Below are positions 1 to 7,842 of a stretch of 64,000 nt of DNA, one piece after another. The notes under the pieces are model-generated. The model was not told where the DNA came from, did no database searches, and saw only the letters and a program-made list of their open reading frames with translations. A program made the translations under genes and the position numbers. The stretch is from Lactococcus allomyrinae. Lineage in GTDB: Bacteria > Bacillota > Bacilli > Lactobacillales > Streptococcaceae. The stretch lies in NCBI RefSeq assembly GCF_003627095.1, contig NZ_CP032627.1:2542001-2606000 (forward strand), in the 5' to 3' direction. How positions within the stretch are numbered: the first letter of the stretch is position 1; each line of letters starts with the position of its first letter.

Positions 1-28
1 ACAGAAATGATTACAGGAGTTAAGAGAG

Positions 29-1081
29 ATGATGTCAAAAGAAACTTTAATTTTACTTTATGGTGGTCGAAGTGCAGAGCGTGAGGTTTCTGTTTTGTCG
101 GCTGAAAGCGTGATGCGTGCGGTAAATTATGACCGTTTTAATGTCAAAACATACTTCATCACAAAGTCTGGTGATTTCATCAAAACGCAAGAATTCATAA
201 CGCTACCTGCTACTGACGAAAAATTGATGACCAATGACAGTGTTGTGTGGAATGACAAGATTGCGCCGTCAGCGATTTATGAAACAGATGCTGTCGTTTT
301 TCCTGTGCTACATGGACCAATGGGAGAAGATGGCTCTATTCAGGGCTTTTTAGAGATTTTAAAATTAGCTTATGTTGGACCAAATATTTTGTCAGCAAGT
401 AGTACAATGGATAAATTATTGGCAAAACACGTCTTTGAATCTGTCGGAGTTCCTCAAGTTCCTTATGTCGCTGCATTTGCAGATGAAAATCAAGCTGAGA
501 TTGCTGAAGAAGTTGTCGAAAAGCTTCAATTTCCAGTCTTTGTAAAACCAGCAAATATGGGCTCAAGTGTCGGAATCAGTAAAGTTGAAGATTTAACAGA
601 ACTAGCACGTGCGCTGACAGAAGCTTATAAATATGATAATCGCGTTGTCATTGAACAAGGTGTGGATGCTCGCGAAATTGAGTGTGCTGTCCTTGGCAAT
701 GGTGGCGAAATTTCAGCGACACTGCCAGGTGAAGTCGTGAAAGATGTCGCATTTTATGACTATAATTCTAAATATATTGATAATAAAATTCAGATGGATA
801 TTCCAGCGCACATTGCGCCAAAGCTTGCTGAACAAATTCAAACTTATGCAATTAAAGCGTATAAAGCGGTCAATGGCGCGGGCTTATCACGTTGTGATTT
901 TTTTGTAACAACAGATGGAAGATTGTATCTCAACGAAATTAACGCTATTCCAGGGTTTACGCAATGGTCAATGTATCCACTACTCTGGGAAAATATGGGT
1001 TTGAGCTATTCAGCTTTGATTGAAAAATTGGTTGATTTGGCAAAATCTGCCTTTGAAATTCGAGAAAAACACCTTTTGTAA
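29..1081 (+). CDS. ddl: D-alanine--D-alanine ligase
   Basis: ATP-grasp ligase that joins two D-alanines in the cytoplasm to make the dipeptide MurF adds to the peptidoglycan precursor. At 350 aa it has the usual length. Visible motifs are the N-terminal substrate loop [11 protein letters not shown] (residues 11-21), [12 protein letters not shown] near residue 94, the ATP-grasp [10 protein letters not shown] near 172 and the metal/substrate segment NEINAIPGF near 307. A tyrosine in the omega loop (DYNSKYID) fits D-Ala-D-Ala rather than the D-lactate variant. AGGAG at 15-19 is 9 bases before the ATG at 29, so I prefer this to the ATG at 32. murF follows after an AraC gene, as expected for a wall-precursor locus. 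Confidence 0.97.
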   Translation: MMSKETLILLYGGRSAEREVSVLSAESVMRAVNYDRFNVKTYFITKSGDFIKTQEFITLPATDEKLMTNDSVVWNDKIAPSAIYETDAVVFPVLHGPMGEDGSIQGFLEILKLAYVGPNILSASSTMDKLLAKHVFESVGVPQVPYVAAFADENQAEIAEEVVEKLQFPVFVKPANMGSSVGISKVEDLTELARALTEAYKYDNRVVIEQGVDAREIECAVLGNGGEISATLPGEVVKDVAFYDYNSKYIDNKIQMDIPAHIAPKLAEQIQTYAIKAYKAVNGAGLSRCDFFVTTDGRLYLNEINAIPGFTQWSMYPLLWENMGLSYSALIEKLVDLAKSAFEIREKHLL

Positions 1082-1102
1082 GAATTAAAAATCTATCATA
1101 AA

Positions 1103-1315
1103 AAGTCTATCAGTTCAATGCGATTACCATGAGCATTGAATCAGCGAATGGAGGACTTATCAGCATAGCTGAGAAGTCTGTCAGTTCAATGCGATTATCG
1201 TGAGCATTGAATCAGCGAATAGAGGACTTATCAGCATAGCTGAGAAGTCTGTCAGTTCAATGCGATTATCGTGAGCATTGAATCAGCGAATAGAGGACTT
1301 ATCAGCATAGCTGAG
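1103..1315. repeat. Three tandem 71-bp repeats
   Basis: Three units begin at 1103, 1174 and 1245, with exact 71-bp spacing, and a partial fourth runs into the terminator at 1316. Copies two and three appear identical; the first differs at a few bases. Each unit contains TTCAATGC...GCATTGAA, an AAGTC...GACTT pair and TCAGCATAGCTGA, so each can fold into a compact multi-stem structure. Related single copies occur at 28060-28115 and, inverted, at 31701-31780. Confidence 0.9.
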
Positions 1316-1349
1316 AAGTCTGTCAGTATCCTGACAGACTTTTTTTTAT
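1316..1349 (+). terminator. Intrinsic terminator after ddl and its repeat array
   Basis: Stem AAGTCTGTCAG / CTGACAGACTT with loop TATC, followed by a run of T. The stem is built from the CTGTCAG word that recurs across the window. Confidence 0.9.
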
Positions 1350-1369
1350 TAAAAAATTCACGAAAATCG

Positions 1370-1424
1370 CACTAGTGTACACTAGTGAAGGAGTTCTTGA
1401 CAGAACTCCTTCATCAATTAATTG
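1370..1424. promoter_or_regulatory. Stacked palindromes upstream of the AraC gene
   Basis: CACTAGTGTACACTAGTG (1370-1387) is a perfect 18-bp palindrome. It abuts a second inverted repeat, GAAGGAGTTCT-TGAC-AGAACTCCTTC (1387-1412), and then CAATTAATTG (1415-1424). No T-run follows, so these look more like operator sites than terminators. Autoregulation by the adjacent AraC protein is an inference. Confidence 0.5.
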
Positions 1425-1441
1425 AATAGAGGATTTAAAGC

Positions 1442-2395
1442 GTGCAAAGTGAATTGGAGAATATTTATCATTCAAAGATAAACAATCTGAATTTTTTGTT
1501 AGTGGATATTGCTTATCGTAAACCCCATTTGCACTTTGATATGGAAGTATCATTTGTTCTTGAAGGAAAAGGAAAAATTAGAACTCAAGAACAAGAATTT
1601 ACCATCCAAGCAGGGCAAGGTATTATTTTTAATAGTTGCCAGATTCATGAGTTCATCTCAGAGCAAGCCATGAAAGTCTTGGTCGTGCAGTTTAGTACAA
1701 CGATTCTTGAGATTGTTTTTCCACAGTTGGATCGGACCAACTTTGAGAGCCAACCTTTTGACTTGGAGAATAATCCTGAAGTCCTTTATTTTATTCTTCA
1801 AGCAGCTTTGAGCTATTTTGAAGAAGGGACACATTCTCCGCTGCGCGTGCATGGTTATACCTCGTTGGTTCTGGATGGGCTGATGGAAATCTGCAATTAT
1901 GACATTTTGAGTGCGGCTCAACAAAATAAATTAATGGACTTACAAGAGCGTATCCAACGGATTTCTTCGTACATCCATGAACACTACACCAGCAAGATTT
2001 CTCTGGATGATTTAGCTACACGTGAAGGATTTTCTCGGACTTACTTTAGTCACTTTTTTAAAAATAATTTTGGCATTACTTTTAAAGAGTACTTGGATAA
2101 CTTACGTTGTGAAAAAGCACGCACCCTTCTCGCCTCGACAAATGAAAACTTGCTCACGATTTCCTATATCTGCGGTTTTTCTGATATTAGGACGTTGAAT
2201 AATGCATTCTCTAAGTGTTATGATATTTCCCCTAAAGACTATCGAAAAAATAATTTGAATTCACCAGTTGTCATAAAAATGTCTTTTAATCAAGATGAGC
2301 TTGACAACCAAAAAACCTACAATGACAAAGAGAGTTTTGAGTTACTTCAAGATTATTTAGAAGCACGATTTACAAATTTTAGTCTTAAGTCCTGA
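1442..2395 (+). CDS. AraC-family transcriptional regulator
   Basis: A 317-aa DNA-binding regulator. The N-terminal ~140 residues look like a cupin sensing domain (IRTQEQEFTIQAGQGIIF, QIHEFIS). Residues ~165-275 carry the double helix-turn-helix of the AraC family (SLDDLATREGFSRTYFSHFF, then ISYICGFSDIRTLNNAFSK and SPKDYRK). About 45 residues follow the HTH, a longer tail than usual. The start is GTG at 1442 with GAGG at 1427-1430. The effector and targets are unknown; no sugar or other metabolic gene is adjacent, so it may act mainly through the palindromes just upstream or on distant genes. Confidence 0.85.
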   Translation: MQSELENIYHSKINNLNFLLVDIAYRKPHLHFDMEVSFVLEGKGKIRTQEQEFTIQAGQGIIFNSCQIHEFISEQAMKVLVVQFSTTILEIVFPQLDRTNFESQPFDLENNPEVLYFILQAALSYFEEGTHSPLRVHGYTSLVLDGLMEICNYDILSAAQQNKLMDLQERIQRISSYIHEHYTSKISLDDLATREGFSRTYFSHFFKNNFGITFKEYLDNLRCEKARTLLASTNENLLTISYICGFSDIRTLNNAFSKCYDISPKDYRKNNLNSPVVIKMSFNQDELDNQKTYNDKESFELLQDYLEARFTNFSLKS

Positions 2396-2447
2396 CCAAT
2401 CTCTCATTGAAATGAGCAACTATTGCCGGCTTTTTTGTCAGTAAAAA

Positions 2448-2456
2448 TGCTATAAT
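2448..2456 (+). promoter_or_regulatory. Extended -10 promoter of murF
   Basis: TGCTATAAT (2448-2456) is an extended -10 box with no good -35. The murF ATG lies at 2466, so the transcript would have about 3 untranslated bases, and no Shine-Dalgarno sequence is visible. Confidence 0.6.
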
Positions 2457-2465
2457 GAAACTACT

Positions 2466-3797
2466 ATGAAACTCACAATCCAAGAAATCGCAACAGTAGT
2501 CCGTGCAAAAAATAATCTGTCAGAACTGACAGACACAGAAATCCGTAACATTGAATTTGACAGCCGTCTGATTAAGTCAGGTGATATTTTTCTTCCACTC
2601 AAAGGAGCTAGAGATGGACACGAGTTCATTGATACAGCCTTTGAAAATGGGGCTATTATTACGTTTTCCGAAAAAGAAATCAATCAACCACATTTTCTTG
2701 TAGAAGACAATCTTGTCGCCTTTCAAACCTTAGCCCAGTACTATCTCAAAAAAACAAAAGTGCCTGTTATTGCAGTGACAGGAAGTAATGGTAAGACAAC
2801 AACCAAAGATATGATTGCCGCTGTCTTATCGGAAAAATACATAACTTACAAAACACAAGGAAACCATAATAATGAAATTGGCCTTCCTTACACGATTTTG
2901 CATATGCCTGAGCGGACAGAAAAGCTTGTTCTTGAAATGGGCATGGATCACCCAGGAGATATTGATTTTCTCTCAAAACTTGCCCAACCAGAGCTTGCAC
3001 TGATTACACTGATTGGCGAAGCTCATTTGGAGTTTATGGGTTCCAGAGAGGCAATCGCTAAAGGAAAAATGGGGATTACCGCGGGTCTTCATGGGGAACT
3101 CATTGCACCTGCCGACCCGATTATCAATACCTACATTCCTGAAAATCAAAAAATAACACGGTTTGGACCAAATGAAGATATTTTTATCACAAAACTTGTA
3201 GAACACAAGGAGTATCTGAGCTTTAACACTAACTTTCTTGATGAAACCATCACAATCCCAGTTCCTGGAAAATATAATGCCACAAATGCGATGTTGGCAG
3301 CATATGTTGGACGTCATTACGGCTTGTCCGAAAAGCAAATCAAAGAAGCACTAGGAAAAGTTGAACTTACCCGTAATCGCACAGAGTGGAAAAAAGCTGC
3401 GAACGGAGCCGATATTTTAAGTGACGTTTACAACGCAAACCCTACAGCGATGAAGCTGATTTTAGAAACTTTCCAAGCCATCCCCAAAAATGAGAATGGG
3501 AGAAAAATCGTAGTACTTGCGGATATGCTAGAGCTTGGAGAGACGGCAGCACAGCTTCACGCAGATATTTTGAAAACTCTAGATTTTACGACAATTGATA
3601 AAGTCTATCTTTACGGACCATTGATGGAGAATCTAGCAAAAGCTACAACAGACAAGCCTGTCAGTCACTTTACAGACCTGTCAGCACTGACAGAATCCCT
3701 GTCAGCCAGCTTGACTCCTCAAGACCAGATACTTTTTAAAGGTTCCAATGGCATGAGATTAGCGACAGTTGTTGAAGCTCTGACAAATAAAAAATAA
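2466..3797 (+). CDS. murF: UDP-MurNAc-tripeptide--D-Ala-D-Ala ligase
   Basis: Cytoplasmic Mur ligase that adds D-Ala-D-Ala (the Ddl product) to the UDP-MurNAc tripeptide, completing the soluble wall precursor. At 443 aa it has the normal length. The ATP loop TGSNGKTTT is at residues 105-113, with the central-domain GNHNNEIGLP and the C-terminal-domain YNANPTAM also visible. It has its own extended -10 promoter only 10 bases upstream and no ribosome binding site, so it may be read from a nearly leaderless message. The coding region contains several copies of the CTGTCAG word (near 2518 and 3658-3706). Confidence 0.97.
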   Translation: MKLTIQEIATVVRAKNNLSELTDTEIRNIEFDSRLIKSGDIFLPLKGARDGHEFIDTAFENGAIITFSEKEINQPHFLVEDNLVAFQTLAQYYLKKTKVPVIAVTGSNGKTTTKDMIAAVLSEKYITYKTQGNHNNEIGLPYTILHMPERTEKLVLEMGMDHPGDIDFLSKLAQPELALITLIGEAHLEFMGSREAIAKGKMGITAGLHGELIAPADPIINTYIPENQKITRFGPNEDIFITKLVEHKEYLSFNTNFLDETITIPVPGKYNATNAMLAAYVGRHYGLSEKQIKEALGKVELTRNRTEWKKAANGADILSDVYNANPTAMKLILETFQAIPKNENGRKIVVLADMLELGETAAQLHADILKTLDFTTIDKVYLYGPLMENLAKATTDKPVSHFTDLSALTESLSASLTPQDQILFKGSNGMRLATVVEALTNKK

Positions 3798-3826
3798 AAC
3801 ACTGATATTCAGTGTTTTTATTTTAA
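3791..3826. terminator. Bidirectional terminator after murF
   Basis: AAAACACTGA-TAT-TCAGTGTTTT with A-rich and T-rich flanks. The stop codon of murF lies at the edge of the stem. Confidence 0.85.
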
Positions 3827-3856
3827 AACTAAATTATCAGAAAATTTAACTAATTC

Positions 3857-3912
3857 TTGACATTTAAAAATCAGTTAAGTATAATATCAATACATTGAAT
3901 GTTCAGAAAAAT
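3857..3912 (+). promoter_or_regulatory. Promoter and CodY box of the first peptide-binding protein gene
   Basis: TTGACA (3857-3862), 17-bp spacer, TATAAT (3880-3885). A CodY-box match AATGTTCAGAAAAAT lies at 3898-3912 (13 of 15 against AATTTTCWGAAAATT), just past the start point, where binding would repress. The 5' UTR is about 140 bases. It can pair ATGAGTT near 3942 with AACTCAT near 4009, just before the ribosome binding site. Confidence 0.8.
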
Positions 3913-4033
3913 CAGAACGTTCGTTGAATGTCATTATTAAAGAAATGAGTTTGCTCACTCTGCCTTAGCAACTTGGATTTACAGCAATTTCCAAACAGTT
4001 TGACCTCTAACTCATCTCTTAAGGAGAAAACAA

Positions 4034-5686
4034 ATGAAAAAAAGTAAGCTCATCGGCTTGTCCGTCCTTTCGTTAGCATCAGTTGGCGTTCTTGCCGCTT
4101 GTGGAAATAGTAGCAGTGCTCAAAAAAATATCCAATTTTCTATCCCGACAGATGTCGCTTCTTTGGACACTACTTTGCTCACTGACCAGTACTCTTACGA
4201 TGTTGCAGGAAATGTTGAAGAAGGAGCAACTCGTGTAAATAGTAAGGGTGATGCTGCGCTAGCCTTAGCAAAATCAATTGATGTTTCAAAAGACGGTTTG
4301 ACCTACACGATTACTTTAAGAGATGGCTTGAAATGGTCAAACGGAGATAAACTCACAGCCAAAGATTTTGTCTATGCGTGGCAACGTGCCGTAGACCCAA
4401 AAACAGGCTCAGAGTACGCCTACCTCATGGGTGCAGTAAAAGGTGCCAATGATATAATGGCAAGCAAAGCTGCAGTAAATACATTGGGCATTAAAGTAGA
4501 TAGTGATACTCAATTTACCGTTACTTTAGCACAACCAACCCCTTATTTCAAATTCCTCCTTTCAGAACCCGTTTATTATCCCCTTGACCAAAAAGTTGTC
4601 GAAAAATACGGTAAACAATTCGGGACGACATCCGCGAAGATGGTTTATGACGGACCATTCATGTTTACCTCAAAAAATGGTTGGACAGGGACAAATAAAA
4701 AATTCTCTATCTATAAAAATCCAAACTATTATGACAAATCAGCTGTGAAATCTGACGAGATAGATTTCCAAGTCATTAGCAATGCCAATACTGGCGCGCA
4801 ACTCTACAAGCAAAAGAAACTTGACTTCACTTTGCTCCCAACAACAGACCTGATTAATGCAAACAAAAACGTCAAAGGTTTTACAGTATTTAAACAAGCC
4901 AGAACAGATTATATCGAGTATAACCAATCAGGAAAAAATGCTTCAAGTACAGATGCTCAAAAAGCATTAGCCAATCAAGATATTCGTGAAGCACTCAATC
5001 TTGCGACAAACCGTAAAGAAGTTGTTCAAACAGCATTACCAGACTCAACACCAGCAACAAGCTTTACTCCAGTTGGCATGAGTAAAACAGCATCAGGAGA
5101 AGATTTTGCAACGTATGCCAAACAAGATTATACCTATGACGCTGCAAAAGCTAAGACCTTATGGGAAAAGGGACTAAAAGAAACGGGACTCACAAAAGTC
5201 ACGCTGAGTTTTGAAGCAGCAGGTGACCTCGCACCATCTGCCGCCACAGCAAACTATCTCCAAACTTCCTATGAAAAAGCACTTCCAGGACTAACCATTA
5301 ATCTGAAACTTGTACCATTCCAACAACGCTTAAAAGATGCACAAAATGGTACATTTGACATGATTCTTTCAGGTTGGGGAGGAGATTATGCGGAGCCTTC
5401 TACATTCCTCCAACTCTTTACCACAGGACAAGCCTATAACGATGGTAAATTCTCAAGTAAAGCATACGATAAAGCATTTACCGAAGCAACAACGACACCA
5501 GATGTATTAAATCCCACAAAAGTAGATGAACATTACAAAGCAGCAGAAATAGCGCTTTATCAAGGATCATACATCAATCCTGTAGATTTCCAAGCTAATC
5601 CAGCTCTTATGAATCCAAATATCAAAGGCTTAGAATTCCATTCAACAGGGCTTGCCTATGATTTAAAAACAGCATATTTGAAATAA
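4034..5686 (+). CDS. Oligopeptide ABC transporter substrate-binding lipoprotein (paralogue 1)
   Basis: SBP_bac_5-family (OppA/OptA) binding protein that captures peptides outside the membrane and delivers them to OppBCDF. It is 550 aa, with a lipoprotein signal ending in the lipobox LAAC (Cys at ~23). The family segment GLKWSNGDKLTAKDFVYAWQ is near residue 97. This is the first of three tandem paralogues, each with its own promoter, CodY box and terminator. The arrangement recalls the L. lactis Opt/Dpp locus, which has more than one binding protein, but three is more than I would expect. It is the most divergent of the three at its N-terminus. Specificity cannot be read from the sequence. Confidence 0.93.
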   Translation: MKKSKLIGLSVLSLASVGVLAACGNSSSAQKNIQFSIPTDVASLDTTLLTDQYSYDVAGNVEEGATRVNSKGDAALALAKSIDVSKDGLTYTITLRDGLKWSNGDKLTAKDFVYAWQRAVDPKTGSEYAYLMGAVKGANDIMASKAAVNTLGIKVDSDTQFTVTLAQPTPYFKFLLSEPVYYPLDQKVVEKYGKQFGTTSAKMVYDGPFMFTSKNGWTGTNKKFSIYKNPNYYDKSAVKSDEIDFQVISNANTGAQLYKQKKLDFTLLPTTDLINANKNVKGFTVFKQARTDYIEYNQSGKNASSTDAQKALANQDIREALNLATNRKEVVQTALPDSTPATSFTPVGMSKTASGEDFATYAKQDYTYDAAKAKTLWEKGLKETGLTKVTLSFEAAGDLAPSAATANYLQTSYEKALPGLTINLKLVPFQQRLKDAQNGTFDMILSGWGGDYAEPSTFLQLFTTGQAYNDGKFSSKAYDKAFTEATTTPDVLNPTKVDEHYKAAEIALYQGSYINPVDFQANPALMNPNIKGLEFHSTGLAYDLKTAYLK

Positions 5687-5687
5687 T

Positions 5688-5715
5688 AAAAAATAGCTCA
5701 ATTGAGCTATTTTTT
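5688..5715. terminator. Terminator after binding-protein gene 1
   Basis: A perfect palindrome: AAAAAATAGCTCAA continued by its own reverse complement, ending in six T. Confidence 0.9.
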
Positions 5716-5797
5716 CATAAAATCATTGAATATAGAAGAATCCCACAAAAAGGAGTTTTAATTTTATGAAAAATATGTTTTACAAAATAAAACAAAA

Positions 5798-5879
5798 AAT
5801 ATTCAGAAAAATCTATCATTTCTCTTGACAAGCTTAAACGAACCTGATAAAATAAAGCATATCGAATTTTCAGATAATT
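5798..5879 (+). promoter_or_regulatory. Promoter with two CodY boxes for binding-protein gene 2
   Basis: TTGACA (5825-5830), 17-bp spacer, TAAAAT (5848-5853). CodY-box matches lie on both sides: AATATTCAGAAAAAT (5798-5812, 13/15) upstream of the -35, and AATTTTCAGATAATT (5865-5879, 14/15) just downstream of the start point. Two bracketing sites suggest tight repression. Confidence 0.8.
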
Positions 5880-5927
5880 GTAATTAAACTAGAAAATTCA
5901 AAAATAAATGCAAAAGAGGGAAATCAC

Positions 5928-7598
5928 ATGAAAACTTGGAAAAAAGTTACTTTAGGTACAGTAGCACTTGGCTCTGCAGCATTACTTGCTGCTTGTGGCT
6001 CAGGCTCAGGTTCAGCTTCAAAATCAAGTCGAGCACCACAACTTGCCATCCCGACAGATATCTCAACACTTGACTCGTCAATGGCGACGGATACATATTC
6101 AAATATTTTCATCGGTAACACTGAAGAAGGCGCAACACGTGTTAACGCTGAAGGCAAAGCAGTTCCAGCGTTGGCTAAAAGTGTAGAAGCTTCGTCAGAT
6201 GGTTTGACTTATACGATTAAATTGAGAGATGGATTGAAATGGTCAAATGGAGATTCGCTTACAGCAAAAGACTTCGTCTACGCTTGGCAACGAGCAGTAA
6301 ATCCTAAGACTGGTTCACAATATGCTTATCTCATGGCTAATATTAAAGGCGCATCTGAAATTATGGCAAGTAAAGCCGACCCAAGTACTCTTGGAATTAA
6401 GCAAGTTTCAGATACAGAGTTTACCGTCACTTTGACGACACCAACACCATATTTTGACTTCTTGCTTTCTCAATCTGTTTACTATCCTTTAAATCAAAAG
6501 TTTGTTGAAAAGTATGGCAAAGACTATGGAACTTCATCAGCTAAAACACTTTATTCAGGGCCATTTGTTTTCAAAGGAAAAGGATGGACAGGAACCAATG
6601 GTTCATTTAAGCTAGTTAAAAATCCTAATTACTGGGATAAGAAAAATGTGAAATCTGACGAAGTTGATTATCAAGTCGTTAAAAATCCAAATACAGCTGT
6701 ACAACTCTATAAACAAGGGAAACTTGACCAAGTTGGTCTAGGAACTCCAGACCTTTACAATGCAAATAAAGGTTACACGAAAAACACGAAACTTGTAAAA
6801 CTTAAAGAAGCAACGACAGACTATATCGAATATAATCAAACAGGAAAAGGAACATCAAACCCTACTGCAGCCAAGGCTCTTCAAAATAAAAATATTCGTG
6901 AAGCATTGAATCTGGCAACAGACCGTGCGACTATCGTAGCTCAAACTACCGCAGGTTCAACAGTAGCAACAGGATTGACACCAGCAGGCATGGCTAAGAC
7001 TTCAGATGGTACAGACTTTGCGGAATACGCAGCTCAACCTTATACTTATGATCCTGCAAAAGCAAAAACACTTTGGGAAAAAGGATTGAAGGAAATCGGA
7101 GCAACATCTGTTAACCTTTCATACGAAACAGATGCTGATTCTCCAACAGCAAAACAACAAGCAGACTTCCTCCAAACATCATTGGCTAAAAATCTTCCAG
7201 GTTTGACAATCACTGAAAAGATTGTACCATTCCAACAACGTTTGAAAGACTCACAAAATCACCAATTTGACATGGTCAACTCACTTTGGGGTGGTGATTA
7301 CGCAGAGCCATCTACATTCTTGTCACTCTTTATCAAAGGCTCAGGATACAATGACGGTGGATTTGTCAATCCAACTTATCAAGCAGCATGGGATAAAGCA
7401 TCAACTCTTCCAGATGTAACAAATGATGATGCACGGAATGCAGACTATAAAGCAGCAGAAAAAGCACTTTATGATGAATCAAGTATCAATCCAATCTACT
7501 TCCGTACAACTCCAGCGCTTCGTAATACAGCAATGAAAGGATTACAATTTAATTCTACAGGGCTCAACTACGACCTTAAAGGTGTGTATATCAAATAA
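5928..7598 (+). CDS. Oligopeptide ABC transporter substrate-binding lipoprotein (paralogue 2)
   Basis: A second OppA-type lipoprotein, 556 aa, with a lipobox LLAAC in the first 25 residues and a Ser/Gly-rich linker after the lipidated Cys. Its signal peptide (MKTWKKVTLGTVALGSAALL) and the 15 bases before the ATG are the same as in paralogue 3, so genes 2 and 3 come from a recent duplication. Family segments GLKWSNGDSLTAKDFVYAWQ and VPFQQRLKDSQNHQFDM are clear. Differences in the binding domain (YIEYNQTGKGT against YIEYNQSGKNA in paralogue 1) probably reflect different peptide preferences, though this is inference. Confidence 0.93.
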   Translation: MKTWKKVTLGTVALGSAALLAACGSGSGSASKSSRAPQLAIPTDISTLDSSMATDTYSNIFIGNTEEGATRVNAEGKAVPALAKSVEASSDGLTYTIKLRDGLKWSNGDSLTAKDFVYAWQRAVNPKTGSQYAYLMANIKGASEIMASKADPSTLGIKQVSDTEFTVTLTTPTPYFDFLLSQSVYYPLNQKFVEKYGKDYGTSSAKTLYSGPFVFKGKGWTGTNGSFKLVKNPNYWDKKNVKSDEVDYQVVKNPNTAVQLYKQGKLDQVGLGTPDLYNANKGYTKNTKLVKLKEATTDYIEYNQTGKGTSNPTAAKALQNKNIREALNLATDRATIVAQTTAGSTVATGLTPAGMAKTSDGTDFAEYAAQPYTYDPAKAKTLWEKGLKEIGATSVNLSYETDADSPTAKQQADFLQTSLAKNLPGLTITEKIVPFQQRLKDSQNHQFDMVNSLWGGDYAEPSTFLSLFIKGSGYNDGGFVNPTYQAAWDKASTLPDVTNDDARNADYKAAEKALYDESSINPIYFRTTPALRNTAMKGLQFNSTGLNYDLKGVYIK

Positions 7599-7625
7599 AA
7601 AAATATCTCTTCGGAGATATTTTTT
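7597..7625 (+). terminator. Terminator after binding-protein gene 2
   Basis: AAAAAATATCTC-TTCG-GAGATATTTTTT: a stable UUCG tetraloop hairpin with a U-run. Confidence 0.9.
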
Positions 7626-7741
7626 ATAAAAATTATTGAAGCATCTCAAAGTGTCAAAAGTGATAAGAAAAATTTTGTAGAAAAAACGTTCGGCAAAAAT
7701 ATAAAAATTCCCGCTTTTTTAGAAATGGTTATCCATTATAC

Positions 7742-7797
7742 TTTACATTTCAGATTGAATTAAGTATAATACCAATATAATAAATTTTCTGACAATA
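7742..7797 (+). promoter_or_regulatory. Promoter and CodY box of binding-protein gene 3
   Basis: TTTACA (7742-7747), 17-bp spacer, TATAAT (7765-7770), with a CodY-box match AATTTTCTGACAATA at 7783-7797 (13/15) in the early transcribed region. Confidence 0.75.
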
Positions 7798-7842
7798 ATA
7801 AACATTGCAAATCAGAGAATATTTATGAAAGAGGGAAATCAC

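Noticed and set aside
1177-1345. CRISPR array at the 71-bp repeats
   Set aside because: The units abut directly with no variable spacers; this is a tandem repeat.
5766-5828. A 20-codon basic ORF (MKNMFYKIKQKIFRKIYHFS) with AAGGAG upstream of binding-protein gene 2
   Set aside because: It overlaps the -35 box and a CodY site, is made of A-rich codons, and lies upstream of the mapped-by-eye promoter, so it is probably chance.
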